Shown: positions 25,861 through 34,685, counted from the first letter of the stretch. The stretch is 38,914 nucleotides of DNA from JBIOJM01 sp044450785 (GCA_044450785.1 JBIOJM010000055.1:1-38914), one strand, 5' to 3'. Made by a program: numbers and translations. Notes: generated from the letters alone by a model not told the origin.

Positions 25861-27060
25861 TCAGGACTGATGAAACGCAATGGAGTCGGCCAGGCGGGGA
25901 TCGCCCACCGGGACCAGTGCCCGCCCCTGGCACGCATGCGCGACCACCGCGCCGAAGAGGAATACGAGAGTCAGCAAAATCGATAAGTCGATCCAGCTCG
26001 GCGCAACGTCCGCGGCGTGTCGCGCCGGCATGATCATCCAGTAGAGATCGAGGTAGTGGAAGACCAGGATCCAGGCCGCGATGAACCCCAGCCAGAACGG
26101 ATCACGCCGAACCGCCCGTGACAGCAGGATCACGAACGGCACCAGGAAATGGCCGAAGAAGAGTCCCCAGCTCAGGATGTTCCAGTCTCCGGTTCGGCGC
26201 GTGATGTACCACCCGGTTTCTTCGGGCAAATTCGCGTACCAGATCAAGAAATACTGCGAGAAGGCGATATACGCCCAGAAGACAACGAAGCTGAACAGCA
26301 GCTTTCCCAGATCGTGGAGGTGTTCGACGGTGATCGTGTGCCTCAGCAAGCCGAGGCGTCGGAAACATAAGACAAATAATATTATAGCTGCGACGGAGCC
26401 GAGAAGCGAGCCGGTCCAGAAGTAGACCCCGAAGATGGTCGAGACCCAGTGCGGATCGAGCGACATCATCCATTCGAAGGCCGCGGAGCTGGTCGTCAAA
26501 CTCAGCACGACCAGACCCCAGGCACTGGTCGCCCTCATGCGGCCGCTTGAGGCGGGGTCACCAGTCCGGTCCTGGCGGTTCGACTGCCGCCCGAGAATCC
26601 CCGCAAGCAGGGCCCAGAAACCAAGGTAAATGGCGGCTCGAACGATGAACAGAAGCGGGTTGAGCAACACCGCTTTGCGAGCAAGCTCGGGGTCAGACAC
26701 CAGCCGCGATGGATCAGCCCAGGGGTAGAGCCCCTCCAAGTTCAACGCGATGGGCAGGAAGCCGATCGCGATCCAGGGGAGAGGACGCGTCAGGTTTTCC
26801 AGCAGCCGGCGCACTGCCACCGACCAGACGGCCCCCGTCAGGTGGAGCAACATCAGCCAGGCCAGTGCACCCACGCTGAGGCTGGTCACGAACAACCAGG
26901 CGGTCAAATAGGAGAAGACGGCGCGGCGGGGGTCGATCGACCACCACCAGCCAGAAACGGCACCGGCCGCGACCGCCAGGACGAGCAGAACTCCCATCAG
27001 GACCCGCCCTCTGCCCTGGGCAAGCACGACCGGATCAGCCGGCGGATTCGCCTGGCTCAT
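25861..27060 (-). CDS. actF: Alternative Complex III subunit ActF (membrane subunit)
   Basis: The 399-residue polytopic membrane protein has about ten helices. It matches the ActF family of quinol:cytochrome c oxidoreductase, with features such as WWWSIDPRRAVFSYL, FEWMMSLDPHWVSTIFGVYFW and ISQYFLIWYANLPEET-like text (here FSQYFLIWYANLPEET). It is a shortened relative of the NrfD-like subunit ActC. Its ATG overlaps the actE stop by four bases. Its role is structural and in quinone-side membrane anchoring of the complex. Confidence 0.93.
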   Translation of the reverse strand: MSQANPPADPVVLAQGRGRVLMGVLLVLAVAAGAVSGWWWSIDPRRAVFSYLTAWLFVTSLSVGALAWLMLLHLTGAVWSVAVRRLLENLTRPLPWIAIGFLPIALNLEGLYPWADPSRLVSDPELARKAVLLNPLLFIVRAAIYLGFWALLAGILGRQSNRQDRTGDPASSGRMRATSAWGLVVLSLTTSSAAFEWMMSLDPHWVSTIFGVYFWTGSLLGSVAAIILFVLCFRRLGLLRHTITVEHLHDLGKLLFSFVVFWAYIAFSQYFLIWYANLPEETGWYITRRTGDWNILSWGLFFGHFLVPFVILLSRAVRRDPFWLGFIAAWILVFHYLDLYWMIMPARHAADVAPSWIDLSILLTLVFLFGAVVAHACQGRALVPVGDPRLADSIAFHQS

Positions 27061-27719
27061 GGCTTCAGCTCCCCTCGCAGGGCGGGCGGAACGTCGTCCC
27101 AGGTTGTATTCTGGCTCCGCATGAGCGCACGAATGTAAGCGACGATGGCCCAGCGATCCGACACCTTGATTTGAGGAGCGAGGGGCATCATCCTCCCCTT
27201 GCCGTTGGTGATCACGTTGAAATAATCACCGTCGGGCAACAGGCTGTGGATCGCGTCGGTGATGCTGGCCACACCGACCAGGCCGTACTCGGTCAGCAAC
27301 CCTTTGCCCGAACCCGTGGCCCCATGGCAGATTGCACAATAAATGTCATAGCGCTCCCGGCCGCGCCGGAGCAGGGCGAGATCCACCTTCACCGGGATCT
27401 GGGGTACCCAGGCGTCACCCTGCTTCCCCCGGTAATAGCGGCTGTCGGCCTGGAGAAAATCGGGGTTTTGCCGCGGGGAACCCGCGTCGCTCTCGTAATC
27501 GCCGCCTCCGAAGGCAATGGTGCCCGCGGCAGGCGTCCGCATGGCCCGCCCATCTCGAAAGCCTGCAAAGGGGCTGGGCGCTAAAGCGTTGTATCTCGGC
27601 TGAAAGTCCATGTCGGGAAGGACCATCAATGGCGTCCGCTGACTGATCGTCCCCCGCACACCCATCCACGAGGTGAACGCCGCGGCCAAGAGCCCGATTC
27701 CCAGAAAAACCCAACGCAT
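27057..27719 (-). CDS. actE: Alternative Complex III subunit ActE (monohaem cytochrome c)
   Basis: The 220-residue protein has an N-terminal hydrophobic segment (WVFLGIGLLAAAFTSWMG) and one haem motif, CAICH, in ERYDIYCAICHGATGSGKG. Met residues in KGRMMPLAPQI are candidates for the second ligand. GAGGGG precedes the ATG at 27719. An upstream in-frame extension belongs to the opposite-phase end of actD. ActE is the peripheral cytochrome that accepts electrons from the ActA/ActB side. The stop overlaps the actF start. Confidence 0.92.
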   Translation of the reverse strand: MRWVFLGIGLLAAAFTSWMGVRGTISQRTPLMVLPDMDFQPRYNALAPSPFAGFRDGRAMRTPAAGTIAFGGGDYESDAGSPRQNPDFLQADSRYYRGKQGDAWVPQIPVKVDLALLRRGRERYDIYCAICHGATGSGKGLLTEYGLVGVASITDAIHSLLPDGDYFNVITNGKGRMMPLAPQIKVSDRWAIVAYIRALMRSQNTTWDDVPPALRGELKP

Positions 27720-27793
27720 AGGACAAACCCCTCGCTCTCGAATTCGATGCCGATCCTCGATTTTTTCAGGGTTGTTGATCCATTCGCTTGATT

Positions 27794-28357
27794 TTAGCGC
27801 TCGATCAGCTCGACCTCGGTCCCGCCGAGTGCCTCGAGCAGGGCCACGATCTCGCGCCGGTCGAACAACGGATCCCGGGCCTCGACCGACAGGAAGAAGC
27901 CGTCGGTGCTGGCTCTCGCGAACGACTTGCCTCGAAATACCGGGTGATAGAGCCGGGGAAGGCCATTGAGCGCCAGCATGCCGAACACCGCCCCGAACGC
28001 CGCGTACAGGATGGTGGTCTCGAAGGTGATCGGCACGAACGCCTCGGTGCTGTTGAGCGGCTTGCCGGCCGTGATCAACGGGTAGGCAATCGCGCTTTGG
28101 TACCACTGGAGGGTCTGGGCGAAAGCTGCGCCGAACAACCCCCCTGCGAGGACCAGCACCGGCACCTTGGAGCGTTTCAGCCCGAGCGCCTGGTCCATGC
28201 CATGGATCGGAAACGGCGAATAGGCGTCAAGCCGATGGTAACCGAGAGCATGGAGCCGGCGGACCGCGTCCAACAGTTCAACCGGTCCGGCGAACCGCGC
28301 CAGGGCACCGTAGAGAGGACCGACTCGGTCTGGCCCCAAGGCCGGGATCGTGCTCAT
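27794..28357 (-). CDS. actD: Alternative Complex III subunit ActD (DUF3341 family)
   Basis: The protein has 187 residues. The N-terminal half has the DUF3341 motif ARFAGPVELLDAVRRLHALGY followed by DAYSPFPIHGMDQALGL. Two membrane helices follow (about residues 66-85 and 110-130). The ATG at 28357 shares one base with the actC stop (TGATG), showing coupled translation. ActD is a small membrane subunit packed against ActC; no cofactor is expected. Confidence 0.93.
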   Translation of the reverse strand: MSTIPALGPDRVGPLYGALARFAGPVELLDAVRRLHALGYHRLDAYSPFPIHGMDQALGLKRSKVPVLVLAGGLFGAAFAQTLQWYQSAIAYPLITAGKPLNSTEAFVPITFETTILYAAFGAVFGMLALNGLPRLYHPVFRGKSFARASTDGFFLSVEARDPLFDRREIVALLEALGGTEVELIER

Positions 28358-29760
28358 CACCTTTCCTCCATCCCATCCCCCTGAACCCGCGGCGCGTGCC
28401 GCGGGTCGGCCGCGGGCAAGCTTGCCTTGACTTCGCTCAAGGCGATCATCGGCAGGAACCGCACGAACAAGAGAAACAAGGTTGAGAACAGCCCAAACCC
28501 TCCCACCAGTTGGAGGTAATCGGCCCACGTCGGATAAAACATCTTCCAGCTCGAAGGGAAGTAATCGCGGTGCAGGCTGGTGGCCACGATCACGAATCGC
28601 TCGAACCACATGCCGATGTTGACGAAGATCGCGATCACGAACATCGCCCAGGGCGTCGTCCGAAACCAACGGAACCAGAAGAGCTGAGGGATCAGCACGT
28701 TGCACGCGATCATCAACCCAAAGCACCAGCCGTAGGGGCCGATCACGCGGTTGCGGAAGGTGTACTGCTCGTAGATGTTGCCGCCGTACCAGGCCGAGAA
28801 CATCTCGACCCCGTAGGCGTAACCGATCAACAGCGACGTCGCAATGATCAGCTTGCACATATTCTCGAGGTGATGGATGGTGATCAGGCCCTTGAACCCG
28901 CAAAGGACGCGGAGCGGGACCATGAGGGTGATCACCATGGCTAATCCGGAAAAGATCGCCCCCGCGACGAAGTAAGGCGGGAAGATCGTGGAGTGCCACC
29001 CCGGGATGACCGAGGTGGCGAAGTCGAAGCTGACGATCGTGTGCACGCTGACAACCAGGGGAGTCGCCAGGGCGGCCAGCATCAAGTAGGCCATCTCGTA
29101 GTTGTGCCAGTGCCGCGCCGAGCCCCGCCACCCCAGCGCCAGGAGGCCGAAGACCCGCTGCCGAAGCCGGCTCCGAGCCCGATCACGGAGGGTCGCCAGG
29201 TCGGGGATCAATCCCACGTACCAGAACATGAGGGAGACCGTTCCATAAGTTGCGATGGCTGCGAAGTCCCAGGACAGTGCGCTCCGGAAGTTGGGGTAAA
29301 TCGCGGTGGTGGTGGGGGCGGGCATCATGAACCACGCGGTATAGATCCGGCCCAGGTGGATCATCACGTACCCCCCTGCGCAGACCACGGCGAACAGCGT
29401 CATCGCCTCGGCGGCGCGGTTGAGGCTGGAACGCCATTTCTGGCGGAACAAGTACAAGATCGCCGAGATCAAGGTCCCCGCGTGGCCGATCCCGATCCAG
29501 AACACGAAAGTGGCGATCGGAAACCCCCATCCCACGGTCTGGTTCATGCCCCAGACGCCCAGCCCCATCAAGATGACATACACCGTCATGACCGCGCCGA
29601 GCACGCCGAACGTCCCGCAGATCGCCAACGCTATCCACCACCAGGCCCGTGCGGGCTGCTCCACCAGACCACAAACCAGCTCGGTCAGCGAGCAGAAATC
29701 GTGATCTCCCTCGATCAACGGCGGGGGACCATTCGTCACGCTTTCGGCCTGAATGCTCAT
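28357..29760 (-). CDS. actC: Alternative Complex III subunit ActC (NrfD-like quinol-binding subunit)
   Basis: The 467-residue membrane protein of the NrfD/PsrC family has about ten helices. Recognisable blocks include WGFPIATFVFWIGIGHAGTL, SVHTIVSFDFATSVIPGWHS, and FAVWYGGN-type text (here FSAWYGGNIYEQYTF). It is the main quinol-oxidising subunit of the complex in the inner membrane. Start and stop overlap actB (ATGA) and actD respectively. Confidence 0.95.
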   Translation of the reverse strand: MSIQAESVTNGPPPLIEGDHDFCSLTELVCGLVEQPARAWWWIALAICGTFGVLGAVMTVYVILMGLGVWGMNQTVGWGFPIATFVFWIGIGHAGTLISAILYLFRQKWRSSLNRAAEAMTLFAVVCAGGYVMIHLGRIYTAWFMMPAPTTTAIYPNFRSALSWDFAAIATYGTVSLMFWYVGLIPDLATLRDRARSRLRQRVFGLLALGWRGSARHWHNYEMAYLMLAALATPLVVSVHTIVSFDFATSVIPGWHSTIFPPYFVAGAIFSGLAMVITLMVPLRVLCGFKGLITIHHLENMCKLIIATSLLIGYAYGVEMFSAWYGGNIYEQYTFRNRVIGPYGWCFGLMIACNVLIPQLFWFRWFRTTPWAMFVIAIFVNIGMWFERFVIVATSLHRDYFPSSWKMFYPTWADYLQLVGGFGLFSTLFLLFVRFLPMIALSEVKASLPAADPRHAPRVQGDGMEER

Positions 29761-32700
29761 GTGTGCTCTGCCGCGGAGGCCGGCCGGCCGGACTCGATGT
29801 TCGGGTTCGGATTCCGCAGCCGGGCCAGGTAGGAGGTTCGGGGCTTCGTGTTCAACTCACCGAGCAAATCATAATTGCGTGATTGTATTTTTAGTTGAGA
29901 GACCTTGCTCGCGGGGTCCTTCAGGTCCCCGAAGACGATCGCCTGGGCGGGGCAGACCTGCGCGCAGGCCGGAATGATCGTCCCGTCCGGGATGGGAGCC
30001 GGGCCGGATCCCCCGGCCGCCACCCGCGCGCCGATCTTCCCCCGTTCGATCCGCTGCACGCAGTAGGTACACTTCTCCATCACCCCCCGCATGCGGACCG
30101 TCACGTCGGGGTTCTTTTGCATCTTGAGCGGCTCGGCCACTCCCTTTGGGGCCAGCGGGCCAACCCACGACTGATCGAGAGGCCGCTCGTTGTAATTGAA
30201 ATAATTGAACCGTCGCACCTTGTACGGGCAGTTATTCATGCAGTAACGAGTGCCGATGCATCGGGCGTAGACCATCAGGTTGAGGCCCTCGTCGGAATGA
30301 ACTGTGGCGTTGACCGGGCAGACCGCTTCGCATGGAGCGCTCTCGCACTGGACGCAAGCAACCGGCTGATGAACCAGACCGGGATCCTCCTCGCCGCCCG
30401 AGAAGTAACGGTCGACCCGGATCCAGTGCATCTCACGACCGCGCACGACCTGATCCTTGCCGACGATCGGGATGTTGTTCTCACTCTGGCAGGCGACCAC
30501 GCAGGCATTACATCCGGTGCAAGTGTTCAGATCGATCGCCATCCCCCACTGATACTCGCCATCGAAAACCGGTGGCGTATGGATCTGGGCGTACTCTTCC
30601 CGGGGCTGGATCGAGCCGCTGGCCCGATGCACCTCGATCAAGGTCTGCTCTCGAACCAGGTCGCGCCCTTCCATCGAGAAGTGTTCTGACGTGGAAGCCA
30701 GGGGATATCTGCGGCCGGCACCCGAGACTTTCACACCCAAGGTGATGTCGGACGCGGCGGTCGTACGGAGCCGATAAGCGTCGAAGCCTACGCCGTGGCC
30801 AACTCGGCCAGTGACTGTGCGTCCATACCCCAGTGCAACCGCGATCGAGTAGTCCGCTTGACCGGGAACCACCAGGGTCGCAATCTCCAAGATTCGCCCA
30901 GCCAGTTCCAGGCGCACCACGTCGCCGCTGGCCACGCCCAGCTCCCTGGCCGTCTTGGGGCTGATGATCGCCGCGTTGTCCCAGGCCAGCTTGGTGATCG
31001 GATCGGGGATTTCCTGCAACCAACCGTTGTTGGCGAACCGGCCGTCGTCGACCTTGACGTCGCGGTCGAAAACCAGTTCCAGGTTCCCGACCGACAGCGG
31101 GCCGGGACCCGGCTTCGCGGCCGCGACCGCCTCGGTCAAGGCCTTCCAGTGCAGGGTGGGAGTGACGACCGGGTACGCCGAGCCAGCAAGGAGACCGTCA
31201 TGGAGGAATTCTCTCCAGGTGGCCTCAAACCCCGCCTCGCTGACCCCGCTGACTTTGCGGAACGCGCGGCGGACGATCTCGTAGGGCTGGGTCGTCTCGA
31301 ACCTGCCCAGTTGAGCGACGAGCTCCAGAACCGTTCGGCCGCCGAATAGGGGCTCGATCAGCGGTTGGATCGCCACCATCGTCCCGTCCCCTGAGCGGCC
31401 ATCGCCCCACGATTCCAGGTAATGCGCCGCGGGCAAGTGCCAGGTCGCATGCTGCGAGGTCTCGTCGACGTGCGATCCCAGCCGAATCGTCGTTTCAACC
31501 CGTTTCATCAGGGCGGGAAAGTCGAGGTCGGCCGGCGCGTTGTACGCGGGATTTCCACCCAGGATGACCAGGGTCTGCACCCGTCCCTCGGTGATCGCCT
31601 GAGCCAGGTCGCCCAGAGTACCCGTCTCGGGACTCGCGTGTCCTTTTCGGAGCTCAATCGTCTTGCCCAGGTTGCCCAGGTCTGCATTCAACGCATGAAC
31701 CAGGGCATGAACCAGCGGAGGCTGGCGGCGGCCGGCGATGATCACTCCCTTGCCGCGATGGGCCTGGAGATGGAGATCGGCGGCCACCTCGCGGACCCAC
31801 CGCTCATCAAATGCGACCAAGGGCTTGAATGAGGCGAGGGCCTGGCGCAGCGCCGATTTCGGACTCCCTGGTGGCGGCACGACAGGGTCGGAGAGGAGCA
31901 GCTCCCTGGCCAGCGCCAGCGTGTAGTCGCTCACATGACTGGCAGCCAACCGAAGCCGATGGTCGGCCATTCCGCCCGTGAGCGTGTACTGGCTCTCGAC
32001 CGCGTAGAGCCGGTTCATCCGGCCACCGGCCTCCTCAACCAGCCTGGACCGGGCAAACCCGCGGTGATGACGGACCCCGTCTTCCTCCCGGCCGAGAAAG
32101 TCGCAGTCGAGTGCAAGGATCACCTCAGCGCGATCGAACTGATACCGGGGTACGACCGGCTCTCCATAGGCCAGGTTCGCCCCGGCCTGGATGTTGGCCG
32201 GGCTGACCGGCTCGAAGATATGCCAACGCGACTCGGGCATGACCGTTCGCAGATGCTCTCGCAGCAGCTCAAGGGATGGGGAAGCCACGTCCTCGCTCAG
32301 TACGTGGAGACCCTTGCCCTTCTGCTCCCGGGCCGCCGTGAAGTGCCTGGCCGCGTACGCGTCAAATGCCTGCCAGGTCGACGGCTGCCCCTTCTCGAGG
32401 ACGGCGGAGGAGCGATCGGGGTCGTAGAGGTCGAGCACCGACGCCTGCGCCTGGGCGTCGGTGGCCCCCCCGCTGTCAGGATGTCTGGGATTGCCCTCGA
32501 TCTTGGTTGGCCGCCCTTCGTGGCTCTCGACCAAGACCGGGAAGGCGGTACCGGCCCGGGGAATGGCTGTCGCGTAAAAGTTGGGCAGTCCCGGCACGAC
32601 CCCCTCGGGAGGCATGGTGTAGGGGAGGGCCTTGAGCTCCGGCCGGTGACAGCCAGCTACCCCCGCCAGACCCATCGACGCGGCCATCAAGTGCAAGAAT

Positions 32701-32870
32701 CGCCGCCGATCGATTCCACCTTCCAGCAGCTCGCGCATCGACTGGGGAAACGTCGTTTCCATCCATTCCCGGAAGGCGGGCATATCGGCCCGTTCATCGA
32801 GACTCCTCCAGTAGGTTTTGCCCGTCGACAGTCCTACTGGAGGCGCCTGCGCCGGCTTATCAGTGATCAT
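29757..32870 (-). CDS. actB: Alternative Complex III subunit ActB (molybdopterin-like fold fused to iron-sulfur domain)
   Basis: The protein has 1037 residues from the ATG at 32870, which overlaps the actA stop by four bases. A twin-arginine signal (RRRFLHLMAASMGLAGVAGC, about residues 55-74) has a lipobox-like end. Then comes a large domain related to molybdopterin oxidoreductases, in which ActB proteins are known to have lost the cofactor. From about residue 780 there is a four-cluster ferredoxin-like domain with CTGCNACVVAC, CVQCESAPCEAVCP, CIGTRYCMNNCP, CTYC and CAQVCP. It passes electrons between the haems and the membrane subunits. All three neighbouring junctions overlap, so the operon is tightly coupled. 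Confidence 0.95.
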   Translation of the reverse strand: MITDKPAQAPPVGLSTGKTYWRSLDERADMPAFREWMETTFPQSMRELLEGGIDRRRFLHLMAASMGLAGVAGCHRPELKALPYTMPPEGVVPGLPNFYATAIPRAGTAFPVLVESHEGRPTKIEGNPRHPDSGGATDAQAQASVLDLYDPDRSSAVLEKGQPSTWQAFDAYAARHFTAAREQKGKGLHVLSEDVASPSLELLREHLRTVMPESRWHIFEPVSPANIQAGANLAYGEPVVPRYQFDRAEVILALDCDFLGREEDGVRHHRGFARSRLVEEAGGRMNRLYAVESQYTLTGGMADHRLRLAASHVSDYTLALARELLLSDPVVPPPGSPKSALRQALASFKPLVAFDERWVREVAADLHLQAHRGKGVIIAGRRQPPLVHALVHALNADLGNLGKTIELRKGHASPETGTLGDLAQAITEGRVQTLVILGGNPAYNAPADLDFPALMKRVETTIRLGSHVDETSQHATWHLPAAHYLESWGDGRSGDGTMVAIQPLIEPLFGGRTVLELVAQLGRFETTQPYEIVRRAFRKVSGVSEAGFEATWREFLHDGLLAGSAYPVVTPTLHWKALTEAVAAAKPGPGPLSVGNLELVFDRDVKVDDGRFANNGWLQEIPDPITKLAWDNAAIISPKTARELGVASGDVVRLELAGRILEIATLVVPGQADYSIAVALGYGRTVTGRVGHGVGFDAYRLRTTAASDITLGVKVSGAGRRYPLASTSEHFSMEGRDLVREQTLIEVHRASGSIQPREEYAQIHTPPVFDGEYQWGMAIDLNTCTGCNACVVACQSENNIPIVGKDQVVRGREMHWIRVDRYFSGGEEDPGLVHQPVACVQCESAPCEAVCPVNATVHSDEGLNLMVYARCIGTRYCMNNCPYKVRRFNYFNYNERPLDQSWVGPLAPKGVAEPLKMQKNPDVTVRMRGVMEKCTYCVQRIERGKIGARVAAGGSGPAPIPDGTIIPACAQVCPAQAIVFGDLKDPASKVSQLKIQSRNYDLLGELNTKPRTSYLARLRNPNPNIESGRPASAAEHT

Positions 32871-33547
32871 CGATGACACCCCCCGCACTGTTCGGGCGCA
32901 CGAATCTTGTACGACTCATTGTACAAGAGCGAGCCGCGAACCCCCTTCAAATACAGACCGAATTCGTGTTGGGACCGCCCCCCGGGCGGACTCCACCCCA
33001 TCTTGGTCGCGTCCTGCACGGGCCTCAAATGGTCCTCAGGATGCCGGTGGCAATCCAGGCACCACCTCATGGAGAGCGGCTGGTCGTGCACGACCACGGG
33101 CATTTCGTTGATCTTGCCGTGGCAGCTCTCGCATCCGATCCCGCGCCTCACATGGACGGCGTGATTGAAATAAACGAAGTCCGGCGTCTTGTGCACCCTC
33201 ACCCAATGGATCGGATCGCCGCTCTTCCAGCTCGCCTGCACCACGGCCAGCTTGGGACTGTCCGGTTTGATGAGCGAGTGGCAAGTGATGCACGTTTGAG
33301 TCGGTGGGATGTTCGCGTGGGGGGATTCCTCGACGTTGAAATGGCAATAAAGGCACGACATTCCCAGTTGACCCACATGCTGGGCATGCGAGAACGCAAC
33401 CGGCTGGACCGGCGCATAACCGACCCGCGTGTATTCGGGTGGCCCGTAATAGTACAGCCCGGCCAATCCCAAGATGGCCAGGAGAATCACCCCAACGGTA
33501 ATTCGGCCGAGCCAGACATCAGCCTGCTCGGTGAAGACCAGTGACAA
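32867..33547 (-). CDS. actA: Alternative Complex III subunit ActA (pentahaem cytochrome c)
   Basis: The 226-residue protein has an N-terminal membrane helix (ITVGVILLAILGLAGLYYYG) and five haem motifs: CLYCH, CITCH, CESCH, CLDCH and CGGCH. Further His (FSHAQHVG, YFNHAVHV) are the distal ligands typical of this family. The start is a TTG at 33547 with AAGGAG six bases upstream; no better start is available. It is the first act gene, 64 bases after csrA on the same strand with no terminator visible between. Confidence 0.94.
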   Translation of the reverse strand: MSLVFTEQADVWLGRITVGVILLAILGLAGLYYYGPPEYTRVGYAPVQPVAFSHAQHVGQLGMSCLYCHFNVEESPHANIPPTQTCITCHSLIKPDSPKLAVVQASWKSGDPIHWVRVHKTPDFVYFNHAVHVRRGIGCESCHGKINEMPVVVHDQPLSMRWCLDCHRHPEDHLRPVQDATKMGWSPPGGRSQHEFGLYLKGVRGSLLYNESYKIRAPEQCGGCHR

Positions 33548-33611
33548 GGCCGGCTCCTTGCGTCAGAAGTCAGGACGGCTGAACCGGCAAACATCATGGT
33601 CCAAGCGCCGG

Positions 33612-33815
33612 TCAACTGCAAGAGCTTGCCTCGGACGCGATCCTCACCTCCTCGCCCGCGCCGGCCCTGTCCCAGAGCTCCTGACGAAAGATCCCCACCG
33701 AGTCGGGGGCCTCGATGCCGATCCGGACATGGTTGCCCCGGAGGCCCACCACCGTGATGTGAATGTTGCCGTTGATGACGATCGTCTCGTTCAGCTTGCG
33801 GCTAAGAACCAACAT
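33612..33815 (-). CDS. csrA: CsrA-type carbon storage / translational regulator
   Basis: The 67-residue protein reads MLVLSRKLNETIVINGNIHI, VRIGIEAPDSVGIFRQEL, which matches CsrA along its whole length. The conserved RNA-contact residues are an N-terminal L-x-L-[ST]-R (L4-R6 here: LSR) and the Arg in FRQEL. GGGAG precedes the ATG at 33815. CsrA dimers bind GGA motifs in mRNA leaders and change translation or stability. It sits between a BON-domain gene and actA, a placement that could tie global post-transcriptional control to the respiratory operon. Confidence 0.95.
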   Translation of the reverse strand: MLVLSRKLNETIVINGNIHITVVGLRGNHVRIGIEAPDSVGIFRQELWDRAGAGEEVRIASEASSCS

Positions 33816-33892
33816 CGTTGCTGACTCCCTTCGTCTGTCGAGTGTTCGAGGAGGACCACCCTCCCCACGAGTGATGTTTGTTGTGGCCCGGC

Positions 33893-34204
33893 TCAGACCG
33901 ACTGCTTGGCCAGGGTGTCTCCGGCCAGTCGCGCCCGGCCCGCCGGCGTCAGGACTTCGATCCGGTTGATAACGTGGCGCACACCCTCCACGCCCGTCGC
34001 GATCTCCTGGGCAACCTGCTTGAGGTGGTAGGACGGAAGGCAGCCGTGCAGAGAGACGACGCCGTCGCTTGCGACGCACGAAACGTCGTGGAGCGCCAGG
34101 TAGCCGCTCGCTCGGAACCGATCTTCGGCCGTGCGGCCGATCGTCGGGGGGCAGGCACCCGCGGAGGTCTCGCGGTCCGCGCTCGGAACTGCCACCAAGT
34201 TCAT
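33893..34204 (-). CDS. BON-domain protein
   Basis: The protein has 103 residues from the ATG at 34204, with GGAGAT upstream. Residues about 30-92 form one BON domain (AEDRFRASGYLALHDVSC, VVSLHGCLPSYHLKQVAQEI, GVRHVINRIEV). There is no signal peptide, so unlike OsmY it is probably cytoplasmic. BON domains bind membranes or small ligands. It lies 77 bases before csrA on the same strand and is the first gene after the attenuator-like leader. The function is not known. Confidence 0.85.
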   Translation of the reverse strand: MNLVAVPSADRETSAGACPPTIGRTAEDRFRASGYLALHDVSCVASDGVVSLHGCLPSYHLKQVAQEIATGVEGVRHVINRIEVLTPAGRARLAGDTLAKQSV

Positions 34205-34339
34205 GCCGCCATCTCCTGGGTCTCGTGATGGCAAAGCCATCAGCGGTGCCTGGGACGCGGCAGCCATAACCGCGGGATCATCAGCCGAGACGGGGCACGT
34301 CTCGGATGTCCGGTCGCCGGACGGTGGGTGGCAAGGCGC

Positions 34340-34378
34340 AAAAAAAACCCCGATCGTGCGACAACTCGCAAGATGGGG
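34340..34378 (-). terminator. Intrinsic terminator inside the BON-csrA leader
   Basis: On the minus strand CCCC-ATC (34378-34372) pairs with GATCGGGG (34355-34348), with one bulged base. Inside is a perfect TGCGA/TCGCA stem with a GTTG loop, and the hairpin is followed by eight T (34347-34340). It lies about 135 bases upstream of the BON start and about 40 bases after the predicted transcription start, so it would stop most transcripts before the first gene. This is an attenuator arrangement. Confidence 0.75.
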
Positions 34379-34395
34379 CCGCCATAGCCAGGATC

Positions 34396-34418
34396 TCCTT
34401 GCCCGTCATGAGCAAGGA
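34396..34418 (-). promoter_or_regulatory. Leader hairpin P1 (minus strand) with shared apical motif
   Basis: On the minus strand TCCTTGCTC pairs with GGGCAAGGA around the loop ATGAC. The apical sequence GCTCATGACGGG (34413-34402) is almost the same as GCTCATGAACGGG in the divergent leader at 34587-34599. The hairpin starts at the predicted first transcribed bases and is separated by 18 bases from the terminator. A dual-hairpin leader of this kind fits an RNA-binding antiterminator site. Confidence 0.6.
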
Positions 34419-34425
34419 TAGAAAA

Positions 34426-34454
34426 AGCATATCGAGAGCATCCCGGCCAGTCAA
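34426..34454 (-). promoter_or_regulatory. Sigma-70-like promoter for BON-csrA (and possibly actA-F)
   Basis: On the minus strand TTGACT (34454-34449) and TATGCT (34431-34426) are separated by exactly 17 bases. They match 5/6 and 4/6 of the consensus. Transcription would start near 34419, directly at the base of hairpin P1. Confidence 0.6.
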
Positions 34455-34537
34455 CCCCATATTTCTTGAAATCGGAAAATCGGAGAAGGCATGCCATCGT
34501 TGCGTCGGTCCCGTCGCATGGGCCGTCCGGTACCCAC

Positions 34538-34567
34538 TTCCCATTTGCGCCGCTCCGAATATAGAAT
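34538..34567 (+). promoter_or_regulatory. Sigma-70-like promoter for the globin-kinase operon
   Basis: TTCCCA (34538-34543, 4/6) and TAGAAT (34562-34567, 5/6) are separated by 18 bases, in a local AT-rich patch. The predicted start near 34574 places hairpin P1 of the plus-strand leader at the 5' end of the transcript. About 85 bp separate it from the divergent promoter. Confidence 0.5.
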
Positions 34568-34579
34568 TGATTAGGTTGA

Positions 34580-34607
34580 CCGGACCGCTCATGAACGGGT
34601 CGTCCGG
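34580..34607 (+). promoter_or_regulatory. Leader hairpin P1 (plus strand) with shared apical motif
   Basis: CCGGAC (34580-34585) pairs with GTCCGG (34602-34607). After one mismatch, GCTC pairs with GGGT (two G-U pairs), leaving the six-base loop ATGAAC. The apex GCTCATGAACGGG matches the opposite leader with one base difference in length. It is followed after 14 bases by an intrinsic terminator. Confidence 0.55.
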
Positions 34608-34621
34608 CCGGGTTCTGAAGG

Positions 34622-34659
34622 CCCACGGAACCGCCTCGCGGCGGGGCGTGGGTTTTTTT
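34622..34659 (+). terminator. Intrinsic terminator 27 bases before the globin-kinase start
   Basis: CCCACG (34622-34627) pairs with CGTGGG (34647-34652). Inside it, CCGCC pairs with GGCGG around TCGC, and seven T follow (34653-34659). No plus-strand gene precedes it, so it would act on the leader of the kinase operon itself, as an attenuator or as the end of a ~85-base small RNA. Confidence 0.8.
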
Positions 34660-34685
34660 GTTGAATTGCGCAGGTGGGGGTCAAA

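Noticed and set aside
34580..34659. A textbook ANTAR dual-hexaloop element
   Set aside because: Only the first plus-strand hairpin can form a six-base loop beginning with A, and position 4 is A, not G. The second hairpin prefers a four-base loop. I therefore call it attenuator-like and not a confirmed ANTAR site.
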